Source of the DNA: Treponema sp.
Lineage (GTDB): Bacteria; Spirochaetota; Spirochaetia; Treponematales; Breznakiellaceae
Length of the DNA: 18,421 bases
Reading direction: 5' to 3'
Assembly: GCA_009786715.1 (NCBI GenBank)
Contig: WQRN01000028.1
Span: 1-18,421 of the forward strand
In this document: piece after piece, positions 1 to 6,651 of the stretch
Layout of the letters: each line of letters begins with the position of its first letter
How positions within the stretch are numbered: the first letter of the stretch is position 1
Notes under the pieces: generated by a model
Told to the model about the DNA's origin: nothing
The model's input: the letters and a program-made list of their open reading frames with translations, nothing else
The model's database searches: none
Program-made: the position numbers and the translations under genes

Positions 1-2597
1 CTGTAAAAGGTCGTACAAATACTGACCTTCGAGGCATGGACGGTCAATTCTGGTGGGCAGGAAATATGGATGCGACAAATTGGAATGCAACTTATTGTCT
101 TGATAATAATATTCCTGTAGGAGAATTCTATAAGGAGATTTATTTAACTACAAATAATTCAATTACTTCACAAAATCAAAAAGAAATAATATTTAATATA
201 GTAAGCAATTGGCAGAATACTCCTTCTGCCGATAGCGGAAAAAAAATGGCAACTATTTCAGATTTTACAATGGGAATTGAGGAAGTAACCGATGTAGTTT
301 ACATGAGAGCAACTTATTGGGATAATGGCGCTAAAGGTAATTATACTACATCAGAGCAGATTAAAATTGTATATGACGAACTTTTTGAATTTGGCAAAAC
401 TTATGTTTTTCATATAGAAGGTGTCTCAAGCAGGGATATGGAAGACTTATGGTGCGGTTTTTATTATTCAGATAATTGGATCAGTATTGCGCGTCAAAAT
501 ATTGACTTTATCCCAAAGGGAGATTTTTCCGTTTCTGTGGTGCTGACTCTTAATGAAAATAGTGAAGAATTTAGCTCATCGAAACAGGATAAAGCGGTTT
601 TACAAATTGGATACGGAAGAGAAGATGAATTAATAAAAAATCATGCTGAAAAGGGAACAATTTACGCGACATTTAACAAATTTAGTTTAGAAGTCAGCGA
701 ACCTGTAGAAAAAGATGGTCTATATTTCTTTCCTATTCATAACAATAGCGAATACAGCGTTATGGCGGCAGGTTCAATAAGCGGCGATTTGGTAATTCCT
801 CCCTACGTAGATGGAAAACCGGTAACAGAAATATTAAGAAACGGTTTCAGTAACCTCCCAGATTTAACAAGCGTTATAATACCGGACAGTATACGGCGTA
901 TTGACGGTTTCGCTTTCCATGAATGTGAAAAACTTGCCAGCGTAACATTTTGTGAAAATTCAGAACTAAAGAGTATCGGCGAGTACGCATTCGCATGCGA
1001 TCATCAAGTGGGAATAAGTAACAAATTAACCTCCATCATGCTTCCTGATACTGTTACAAGCATTGAAACAGGCGCGTTCTATAGATGCGAGAACCTGACT
1101 AATGTTGTGATAGGCAAAAATGTTAACAGTATCGGCGTGCATGCCTTCCTTGGCTGTGGAAAGTTAACAAATGTAACAATAAAAGCAATAAATCCGCCTA
1201 AATTGCCGGAAAGAGCGAGTACGGATCCCAATGATGACAGATTTAAAGAGTGGTTTGAACATAACGACCCAGGAAGATTTTTCTACGTTCCAAACGCAAA
1301 TAACTACAAGAATGCCGCAGGATGGGATCAGTTCCAAAATTGCATTTTCTCATTTGCGGAATATACAAAAATATGGTCATTAACAGACTGGATTAAAGAT
1401 AAAACAGCATGGATAGAAGGTGATAATTATCTGATGAGTCCATTACAACTGGCAGGTAATCCGGATATTGCGTTTATTAATAATGGTATAGAAATAACAA
1501 ATCGTAAATATGGTGAAGATAATTATCATACAATCGATTTATTATTAACAGGTGAGAACAGTTTAAACTTGAATTTGAATAAAGACATATTAAAAGTTAC
1601 TTTATACGGTTTTTTACTTCGTGATGTAAATAATGCGTTTGTCGGAATTCAAAGACCTGAATCTCCTTTTCCTCATTACGATCAAACTGAACTAACAGGT
1701 TATAATCCATCATTTAAGTTAGTCTGGGAACAGGGATCGCAGATCGCCGATATCTATGATTGTTATAGAATACGTTTAGGCACAGGTAATGCCAATATGC
1801 GTATTACTCTCATTGAAGTGGAAAAAATCGGAGAAAGAAATTTAACCGAGTACACTGTTACGTTTATTGACAGTGAAGGCAATAATACTTTTCCAAACAA
1901 AACTGCATTTGGAGGTCTTGCTTTAGGAGAGCTGCCTAAACCACCTAAGAGAGCTGGTTACACCTTTATGGGCTGGTTTGATGGAGATAATAAAATAACT
2001 GCAAAAACTATAATTAGTAAAAATATGTATTTAACTGCAAGATGGGAATTTGGTGATAAATTTATTATTGTGGTAGCAAACCCAACAACTGACACATTAT
2101 TTCAAACAGTAGGTGATTGGATTGATGCAACAAAAGCAACATTCAGATACGAAGATAAAGACTGGTGGATTGTGGCAACTACAAATGTAGATAATCCATG
2201 GGAATCTCCTAATCCGGATATACCTCCTGATATTTTTAATGAAATTCAAGAACTTCATAACAATGGAGTTACTCGTCTTGGTTATAATTTTTCAAATGAG
2301 CAAATGATATATGATTATTTAACCTTAACATACGAATTGATACATATTAGCGGTGATGATACATGCTCGGTAGTTATAAGACGCACTCATGATGGCGGTT
2401 ATGGTAATGATGTAAATTATCCGGGTTTATATGGTAGTAATTTAATTACTTACGAGATGTCAGAGTTTTATAATGAATGGATGTCAATAATTAAAAATTC
2501 TAGTGGTAATAATTATAATGGTGGCAGTAATAAAGGCGTTTTCCTCCTCAGGATAACTGAGATAAAATTCACAATGGAAGACCCTAGAATTCCATAA
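1..2597 (+). CDS. Large BspA-like LRR / InlB-repeat surface protein, 5' end missing
   Basis: The frame is open from position 3 to the TAA at 2595-2597, so the gene runs in from the left; the first ATG at 36 has no ribosome binding site and is probably internal. About 864 residues are visible. Numbered from that ATG, residues 1-225 form a Trp- and Asn-rich module of unknown family. Residues 228-385 are BspA/TpLRR-type leucine-rich repeats (LRR_5), with recurring LTSVIIPDS, LTSIMLPDT and LTNVVIG strands. Residues 440-600 are a second beta-rich module. Residues 604-672 are an InlB B / Listeria-Bacteroides repeat, with PPKRAGYTFMGWFDG and a final LTARW. Residues 675-853 are a third beta-rich module. 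The second and third modules both contain a DWI motif and end in a similar strand (MRITLIEVEKI, LLRITEIKF). Such architectures occur in secreted or surface proteins that bind host or polymer ligands; that role is inferred. The signal peptide is not visible. The coding sequence is AT-rich compared with recO and argA. Confidence 0.85.
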   Translation, partial: VKGRTNTDLRGMDGQFWWAGNMDATNWNATYCLDNNIPVGEFYKEIYLTTNNSITSQNQKEIIFNIVSNWQNTPSADSGKKMATISDFTMGIEEVTDVVYMRATYWDNGAKGNYTTSEQIKIVYDELFEFGKTYVFHIEGVSSRDMEDLWCGFYYSDNWISIARQNIDFIPKGDFSVSVVLTLNENSEEFSSSKQDKAVLQIGYGREDELIKNHAEKGTIYATFNKFSLEVSEPVEKDGLYFFPIHNNSEYSVMAAGSISGDLVIPPYVDGKPVTEILRNGFSNLPDLTSVIIPDSIRRIDGFAFHECEKLASVTFCENSELKSIGEYAFACDHQVGISNKLTSIMLPDTVTSIETGAFYRCENLTNVVIGKNVNSIGVHAFLGCGKLTNVTIKAINPPKLPERASTDPNDDRFKEWFEHNDPGRFFYVPNANNYKNAAGWDQFQNCIFSFAEYTKIWSLTDWIKDKTAWIEGDNYLMSPLQLAGNPDIAFINNGIEITNRKYGEDNYHTIDLLLTGENSLNLNLNKDILKVTLYGFLLRDVNNAFVGIQRPESPFPHYDQTELTGYNPSFKLVWEQGSQIADIYDCYRIRLGTGNANMRITLIEVEKIGERNLTEYTVTFIDSEGNNTFPNKTAFGGLALGELPKPPKRAGYTFMGWFDGDNKITAKTIISKNMYLTARWEFGDKFIIVVANPTTDTLFQTVGDWIDATKATFRYEDKDWWIVATTNVDNPWESPNPDIPPDIFNEIQELHNNGVTRLGYNFSNEQMIYDYLTLTYELIHISGDDTCSVVIRRTHDGGYGNDVNYPGLYGSNLITYEMSEFYNEWMSIIKNSSGNNYNGGSNKGVFLLRITEIKFTMEDPRIP

Positions 2598-2622
2598 AGC
2601 AAGATGCGTATTTTAAAAGCGC

Positions 2623-2657
2623 AAAGGTGTCAGGAGCAATTCTGACACCTTTTTTTT
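2623..2657 (+). terminator. Intrinsic terminator of the surface-protein gene
   Basis: A perfect 8-bp stem, GGTGTCAG (2626-2633) with CTGACACC (2642-2649), encloses an 8-nt loop and is followed by eight T residues (2650-2657). The AAA before the stem can extend the pairing into the T run. It starts 26 bp after the stop codon of the upstream gene, the standard arrangement for Rho-independent termination. Read on the minus strand, the hairpin is followed only by a short T run and then a second one after GCGC, so it would be a weak terminator for the convergent protease gene. Confidence 0.9.
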
Positions 2658-2689
2658 GAAAAACCAATGGCAGCGGCAAACGCCTTTCC

Positions 2690-3100
2690 TTAAACCTTAT
2701 GCACAACCTGCTCGCCGTGTCTTCCTACAAGCGTTTCATTGCGAGGATCAACAACCAAGTCAAGAGCTTCCAATGGGATTGCTCCAAGTAGGATGTCTTT
2801 CGCATTTGGCGCTACTAAAGCAGGCATTAGAAACCAGCGATCTTTCCACCATAGTTCAAGCGGTCCTGCCATATCTAAAAACACCCTTTGGCCGTCTGCA
2901 AGGTCTCCGGGTTCCTTTCCGAGAATTTCCAACCCCAACTCTTCTCGAACTGCTTCATTAATTACTAAAGTCCACGCGCCGGTATCAACCATTGCCGTAA
3001 TAGTCTTTGAGCGTATATCTTCTTCTTTGATATACCCCTTTTTTGCCATCATTTTGTCATTAGCATTTTTCAATGTGATTTCTGTGTAAACGAGTCCCAT
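2690..3100 (-). CDS. Retropepsin-like (clan AA) aspartic protease
   Basis: This is a 136-residue soluble protein with no signal peptide or membrane segment. The catalytic motif is TAMVDTGAWTLVI (Asp39-Thr40-Gly41), the retropepsin-type D-T-G preceded by a hydrophobic strand. Near the C terminus, DILLGAIPLEALDLVVDP matches the conserved ILLG-plus-LEAL-plus-DP block of small bacterial clan AA aspartic proteases. One catalytic Asp per chain implies that it works as a homodimer, as in retropepsins. Its substrate is unknown. The start is supported by AGGAG six bases upstream of the ATG. It is transcribed divergently from the metallo-hydrolase, with a palindrome (3128-3141) just upstream, and ends 33 bp from the terminator of the left-hand gene. 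The family assignment is good; the physiological role is not established. Confidence 0.8.
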   Translation of the reverse strand: MGLVYTEITLKNANDKMMAKKGYIKEEDIRSKTITAMVDTGAWTLVINEAVREELGLEILGKEPGDLADGQRVFLDMAGPLELWWKDRWFLMPALVAPNAKDILLGAIPLEALDLVVDPRNETLVGRHGEQVVHKV

Positions 3101-3124
3101 AACAATCTCCTAAGTAAGAATTTT

Positions 3125-3144
3125 CACAGTACATGCGTACTATG
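3125..3144. promoter_or_regulatory. Palindrome upstream of the aspartic protease, possible operator
   Basis: AGTAC (3128-3132) and GTACT (3137-3141) form a perfect inverted repeat around ATGC. The symmetry extends outward by CA/TG after one mismatched pair. On the minus strand a TATAAA (3150 to 3145) lies immediately upstream, so the palindrome would sit over the transcription start of the protease gene. On the minus strand its 14 bases fit the published cyanobacterial LexA consensus (RGTAC-N3-D-GTWC-B). No lexA is visible here and spirochaete LexA sites differ, so a LexA role is speculative. Confidence 0.4.
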
Positions 3145-3237
3145 TTTATATGGCTAATGGGTAAGTAAAAGGCTGATTTGATAATAAATGAAAATCTCAA
3201 TTATTCCACGATTTTATTATAATAGGGTAATTATTAT

Positions 3238-3266
3238 TTGTCAAATTGTAAAATGTATGCTAACTT
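3238..3266 (+). promoter_or_regulatory. Candidate sigma-70 promoter of the metallo-hydrolase
   Basis: TTGTCA (3238-3243) is followed after a 17-bp spacer by TAACTT (3261-3266), 21 bp before the ATG at 3288. The -35 is good and the -10 is mediocre. A TATAAT at 3218-3223 is another possible -10 but lacks a -35 partner. The surrounding 187-bp divergent intergenic region is AT-rich, and no small gene in it is convincing. Confidence 0.3.
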
Positions 3267-3287
3267 ATATTAAAAGCGAGGTAAACA

Positions 3288-4151
3288 ATGAAAAATATGG
3301 TATTAATGGGTTTAATTTTAAGCGTTTTTACAGCCGGCGTTTACGGCGGTCAGGAAGGCATTTTCAGATTTAAAATGGGGCAGTTCGAAATTTTTGTGCT
3401 TGTGGAATCTGAAAGAGACGGGAATGCCGGTATTCTTGTCGGGGCGGACGAATCAATACTTCAGCGTTATATTCCCGTGAGTGGATTTAAACATACAGCA
3501 AACGCGATTTTGGTTAAAACGCCCAGAATGAATATTTTAATCGATACGGGAACCGGAGCGGGCGACATCATTATTAATAAGATAAAATCCCTTGGGGTAG
3601 AGCCGAATAAAATTAACGCAGTGCTGATCACGCATCTTCACGGAGATCATTTCGGCAGCCTTCAGCGGGACGGCAAAGCTGTTTTTCCGAACGCGAAGGT
3701 TTATCTTTCAAAAAGAGAGCTTGAGCATTTCACCGTAACATCTCCAAATCAGGGAGCGATTGCGGCTCTTGCGCCGTATAAAAACAAAACGGTAACTTTT
3801 GATCCTGCTCCTCTTTCCGCAGGACGAAAGCCAGAAATTCTCCCCGGCGTTATTCCAATCGCGGCTTACGGGCACACGCCGGGGCATACAATTTTTCAGT
3901 TGGAAAGCGGTAAAGAAAAATTTCTTGTTATAGCGGATCTTTTGCATGTTGCCCTGGTTCAATTTCCAATGCCGTCAATCAGCGCGACTTATGATATTGA
4001 TCAGGCATTGGCCGCTCGTACGCGTCAGGAAGTTTTAGCTTATGCGGCGCAGAATAAAATCCCGATCGGGGGAATGCACATTGTATATCCGGGAATGGGC
4101 ATGGCAGAAACCGGTGAAGACGGCGGATTTATATTTAAACCGGCGCAGTAA
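3288..4151 (+). CDS. Exported metallo-beta-lactamase-fold hydrolase
   Basis: This is a 287-residue protein. Residues 1-20 look like a signal peptide: a short basic start, a hydrophobic core (VLMGLILSVFTAGVYG), and a small-residue end before GQE. The full metallo-beta-lactamase metal set is present: HLHGDH (His116, His118, Asp120, His121), GHTPGH (His200), IADLLH (Asp217) and a final GMHIVYPG (His264). A binuclear, probably zinc, periplasmic hydrolase is therefore expected. The layout resembles the lactonase/general MBL hydrolase group rather than true class B beta-lactamases, but the substrate cannot be read from sequence. GAGG (3278-3281) sits six bases before the ATG. It converges with recO, with 13 bp between the stop codons and no clear terminator. 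It is a stand-alone transcription unit, with no obvious functional link to its neighbours. Confidence 0.88.
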   Translation: MKNMVLMGLILSVFTAGVYGGQEGIFRFKMGQFEIFVLVESERDGNAGILVGADESILQRYIPVSGFKHTANAILVKTPRMNILIDTGTGAGDIIINKIKSLGVEPNKINAVLITHLHGDHFGSLQRDGKAVFPNAKVYLSKRELEHFTVTSPNQGAIAALAPYKNKTVTFDPAPLSAGRKPEILPGVIPIAAYGHTPGHTIFQLESGKEKFLVIADLLHVALVQFPMPSISATYDIDQALAARTRQEVLAYAAQNKIPIGGMHIVYPGMGMAETGEDGGFIFKPAQ

Positions 4152-4164
4152 GAAAGCAGGTTTT

Positions 4165-4920
4165 TTACCAGTCCCAGCTGGCAAGACGTTTACCTATCGC
4201 TCCTGTTAAAACAGCGGCGGCGATCGCTTTTGCCTCTCCGTAAGATTTATTATCCATTGAGTAGCGGTGCACCTGCGCAGACTCAAGCGTTTCAACGGCG
4301 GAAAGCCATTTGCGGCATCCGGCGTCTAATTTTATCAAACTGCTGCCGCCGCAGACGCAGCTTGCGCACAGCGCCGTGTTTTCACTGATGTTAAACCAAA
4401 GCGGCGCATTTTCCGCCTCGCTGTCACAGGCGGCGCAGCTATCCAAATGCGGTTTTATCCCCAAAAGATGAGCCCATCTCCATAAAAAGTGAACAAGAAG
4501 CCGGGAACACAGCTCTTCGTTAGCGGTTTCAAGCGCATCTAGGGTTTCAATAGCCAGTTGTAATGCCGCCTCCCATTCGCCGCCTCCGCCGTGGGAAGAT
4601 AAAATCGTCTCTGCCGCGGCGCCGGCTGCCATGGTTCTGTCGTAGAGTTCTCTTAAACCCGGCCGCCATGAATGAACGTCAAAGTCGCTGAGTTTCGCGT
4701 AATCTTTGGATTTATCCTGCGTTGCCGGCGCGCTGCGGTATATCCAAACCTGTCCTGAATTGTAAGGAGCACAATGAGCGCGTAATTTACTTTTCGCTCC
4801 GCCGAATACGGTCGCGCGTATGATGCCTTCTTCGGCGGTAAGCAGCGTAACCTCGCTGTTAGATTCTCCGGAAGGGCGGTTTCTGAGAACAAGAGCTGAA
4901 TATACGGCTGTCCGGGACAT
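4165..4920 (-). CDS. recO: DNA repair/recombination protein RecO
   Basis: This 251-residue protein is close to the usual RecO length. The N-terminal ~80 residues (SALVLRNRPSGESNSEVTLL, then GIIRATVFGGAKS) match the RecO OB-fold that binds single-stranded DNA. The helical C-terminal domain holds a four-Cys zinc site, CAAC (Cys162, Cys165) and CASC (Cys185, Cys188), as found in many but not all RecO proteins. RecO works with RecR and RecF to load RecA on SSB-coated DNA in gap repair. The ATG at 4920 lacks a strong Shine-Dalgarno sequence. The gene starts 26 bp after the stop of the XRE regulator on the same strand, so the two are probably co-transcribed. The coding sequence is clearly richer in G+C than the left-edge gene. 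Confidence 0.88.
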   Translation of the reverse strand: MSRTAVYSALVLRNRPSGESNSEVTLLTAEEGIIRATVFGGAKSKLRAHCAPYNSGQVWIYRSAPATQDKSKDYAKLSDFDVHSWRPGLRELYDRTMAAGAAAETILSSHGGGGEWEAALQLAIETLDALETANEELCSRLLVHFLWRWAHLLGIKPHLDSCAACDSEAENAPLWFNISENTALCASCVCGGSSLIKLDAGCRKWLSAVETLESAQVHRYSMDNKSYGEAKAIAAAVLTGAIGKRLASWDW

Positions 4921-4946
4921 TATTTATTTTACCACAAACATGGTTT

Positions 4947-5306
4947 TTAGTATTTGCTCAGTATTTCTTCTATTTCGCTGATTATTTCATTTGTTGATTG
5001 GTCTATTTGGGTCTTTATCTGTGTTTTTATTTGCTTTTTCATAGAGTTCGGTAAACTGGGGAATAAACCCTCGGTGCTTAAAACCAGGTCGGTTTCTGTC
5101 TGGTTTTTAAAAAAATGATATGCCTCTATCCTCAAAACATTTGCAAATTTTTCAATCATGTCTATAGACGGGAATCTCCGCCCGATTTCTATATCTCCTA
5201 TATAACTGGCAGCGGTATTGCAATATTCTGCCAGTTTCATCTGGGTTAATCCTTCTTTTTTACGAAATTCACGCAGATTTTGAATAAAAAGTTGTTTTAA
5301 TGTCAT
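4947..5306 (-). CDS. XRE-family helix-turn-helix regulator
   Basis: This is a 119-residue protein. Residues 6-62 form a Cro/CI-type helix-turn-helix domain: LREFRKKEGLTQMKLAEYCN, then ASYIGDIEIGRRFPSIDMIEKFANVL, including the typical Gly-Arg-Arg-x-Pro-Ser turn. The C-terminal ~35 residues (from MKKQIKTQIK to EEILSKY) are charged and predicted helical, possibly a dimerising coiled coil. No ligand or peptidase domain is present. It lies upstream of recO on the same strand and is divergent, across a 283-bp AT-rich region, from the HD-GYP/kinase operon. It could repress itself, recO or the operon; nothing in the sequence decides which. The Shine-Dalgarno sequence before the ATG is weak. Confidence 0.85.
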   Translation of the reverse strand: MTLKQLFIQNLREFRKKEGLTQMKLAEYCNTAASYIGDIEIGRRFPSIDMIEKFANVLRIEAYHFFKNQTETDLVLSTEGLFPSLPNSMKKQIKTQIKTQIDQSTNEIISEIEEILSKY

Positions 5307-5483
5307 TCTTATATGCTTATAGCCGAATTATTCATTTGACAATCCGCCATAAGACGTGTATAGTTAAGCATTAAATATCAGCATAACGCTTATATTTATA
5401 AATGTTCGTAAATTGTATGGTATTATTTTTTATTTTTTTAACCAATATTAAGCACAAGAGATGAAAATCATTTTAAAATCATA

Positions 5484-5565
5484 AAAAATTACATTATTTT
5501 AAAAGTGGAAATATAGGAGTATAATATTCTATAATGTAGATATAGGGCATAAGAATGTAATTTTT
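5484..5565. repeat. 12-bp inverted repeat flanking the operon promoter region
   Basis: AAAAATTACATT (5484-5495) and its exact reverse complement AATGTAATTTTT (5554-5565) are separated by 58 bp that contain both TATAAT boxes. The right arm ends 10 bp before the Shine-Dalgarno sequence of the HD-GYP gene. The similarity continues a few bases beyond the arms if one A is skipped. It could be paired operator sites for a regulator (the divergent XRE protein is a candidate), or an RNA fold in the leader if transcription starts upstream. AT-rich sequence makes a chance origin possible. Confidence 0.5.
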
Positions 5566-5575
5566 ATGGTATTTC

Positions 5576-5580
5576 AGGAG
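5576..5580 (+). promoter_or_regulatory. Shine-Dalgarno sequence that sets the HD-GYP start
   Basis: AGGAG lies nine bases before the ATG at 5590. The longer open frame would begin at an ATG at 5566, but that puts the Shine-Dalgarno sequence inside the coding sequence. The protein from 5590 begins MKTIFVVDDN, the normal first strand of a receiver domain. Confidence 0.8.
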
Positions 5581-5589
5581 AGTTTTACG

Positions 5590-6651
5590 ATGAAGACGAT
5601 TTTTGTTGTAGATGATAACACTGTAAACCTTATGACTGCGGACAAAACATTATCAGATTTTTATAATGTGATTACTTTGGCGTCTGCTTCAACAATGTTT
5701 GAATTTCTAAATAATACCATTCCTGATTTAATACTCCTGGACATAATGATGCCCGATATTGACGGTTTTGAAGCTTTAAAAAGGCTGAGAGCCGACATGA
5801 ATTACACTGATATTCCCGTTATATTTCTGACAAGTAAAAATGACGCCGATACCGAAGCGCTTGGTTTTGAGATGGGTGTTATAGACTTTATTTCCAAACC
5901 GTTCTCGGGGCCGGTTCTCCTAAACCGCATAAAGACGCATCTGCATATCGAGGAAATAATTACCGAACGTACCGCAATAATCAACGAACGAACTGAAATG
6001 TTAAAGCAGCGGACCGAAAAACTTCTAAGATTGCAAAATAGCATGATATCAGTCCTTGCAAGCATGGTGGAAAACCGCGACAAACTTACAGGCGAACATA
6101 TATCGCGCACAACCATGTTTATTAAAATATTATTAGATGCGATGGTTGAGCGCGGATTATACATGGATGAAATGGCCGGGTGGGATTTTGACGTTATCAT
6201 TTCATCATCGCGTATGCATGATTTAGGGAAAATTACTGTTACCGATTTAATTTTAAATAAACCCGGAAAGCTGTCCAATGAAGAGTTTGATGTAATAAAA
6301 ACCCATGCCGCTGAAGGTGAAAAAATAATCAATGATATTATCAGCGAGTCGGGTGATGAGGCGTTTTTGCAAAATGCCAAATTGTTTGCCGGTTACCATC
6401 ATGAGCGGTGGGACGGTATGGGTTATCCGCGCGGCCTGAAAGGAACAGATATCCCGCTTCAAGGGCGCGTTATGGCAATAGCCGACGTATATGACGCGCT
6501 TGTTTCAGAGCGATCCTATAAGAAAGCGTTCACTCATGAAAAAGCTGTTGAAATTATTCTTGAAGGCAAAGGAAAACAATTTGATCCGAAAATTGTTGAT
6601 GTGTTTTATGACGTAAACGGCTTATTTGAGAAGGTAAGGGGATGTCAATAA
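5590..6651 (+). CDS. Response regulator with HD-GYP c-di-GMP phosphodiesterase domain
   Basis: This 353-residue cytoplasmic protein is of the RpfG type. Residues 1-118 are a receiver: the acidic pair in FVVDDN, phosphoacceptor Asp51 in LILLDIMMPDIDG, Thr81 and Lys103 (ISKPF). Residues 120-150 are a charged helical linker with a repeating ERT/QRTE pattern. Residues 150-350 are an HD-GYP domain with His210-Asp211 (RMHDLGKI), the YHHERWDGMGYP signature (GYP at 278-280) and the IADVYDAL motif. All hallmark residues appear intact, so hydrolysis of cyclic di-GMP is expected, probably controlled by phosphorylation of Asp51. It is the first gene of the operon and its last 10 bp overlap the first kinase gene. 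It has no DNA-binding domain and is the only stand-alone response regulator in the operon, so it is the obvious partner of the three kinases; that link is inferred from context. Confidence 0.93.
   Translation: MKTIFVVDDNTVNLMTADKTLSDFYNVITLASASTMFEFLNNTIPDLILLDIMMPDIDGFEALKRLRADMNYTDIPVIFLTSKNDADTEALGFEMGVIDFISKPFSGPVLLNRIKTHLHIEEIITERTAIINERTEMLKQRTEKLLRLQNSMISVLASMVENRDKLTGEHISRTTMFIKILLDAMVERGLYMDEMAGWDFDVIISSSRMHDLGKITVTDLILNKPGKLSNEEFDVIKTHAAEGEKIINDIISESGDEAFLQNAKLFAGYHHERWDGMGYPRGLKGTDIPLQGRVMAIADVYDALVSERSYKKAFTHEKAVEIILEGKGKQFDPKIVDVFYDVNGLFEKVRGCQ

Larger units (their letters stand above)
5307..5589. promoter_or_regulatory. Divergent AT-rich control region for the XRE gene and the signalling operon
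   Basis: No gene is visible in these 283 bp. On the + strand, two TATAAT boxes (5520-5525 and 5530-5535) lie 55-70 bp before the start at 5590; neither has a good -35 at 16-18 bp. On the minus strand, TTGTCA (5342 to 5337) is followed after 15 bp by TATAAG (5321 to 5316), which would leave almost no leader for the XRE gene. A 12-bp inverted repeat flanks the TATAAT boxes and is listed separately. No riboswitch-like fold was recognised. Confidence 0.4.

Noticed and set aside
2666..2689. Possible minus-strand terminator after the protease (GGC/GCC stem and a run of T)
   Set aside because: The stem is only three pairs and the T run is too far away to act as an intrinsic terminator.
2656..3089. 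Two + strand frames of 101 and 116 codons over the aspartic protease
   Set aside because: They are opposite to a gene with a clear catalytic motif and ribosome binding site. Their translations are low-complexity and unlike any family I know.
3188..3373. 61-codon + strand frame before the metallo-hydrolase
   Set aside because: It overlaps the start and signal peptide of the metallo-hydrolase in another frame and has no Shine-Dalgarno sequence.
4152..4190. Possible terminator between the metallo-hydrolase and recO (a T run and a CCAG/CTGG pair)
   Set aside because: The T run comes before, not after, the weak inverted repeat on the + strand, and the repeat lies inside the recO coding end.
5307..5589. 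Possible c-di-GMP riboswitch in the operon leader
   Set aside because: I looked for conserved GEMM core segments because of the HD-GYP gene and found none; the region is too AT-rich for such a fold.
5802..6380. 192-codon open frame on the minus strand
   Set aside because: It lies entirely inside the HD-GYP gene, whose domains are complete. It has no recognisable domain and is a shadow of AT-rich coding sequence.
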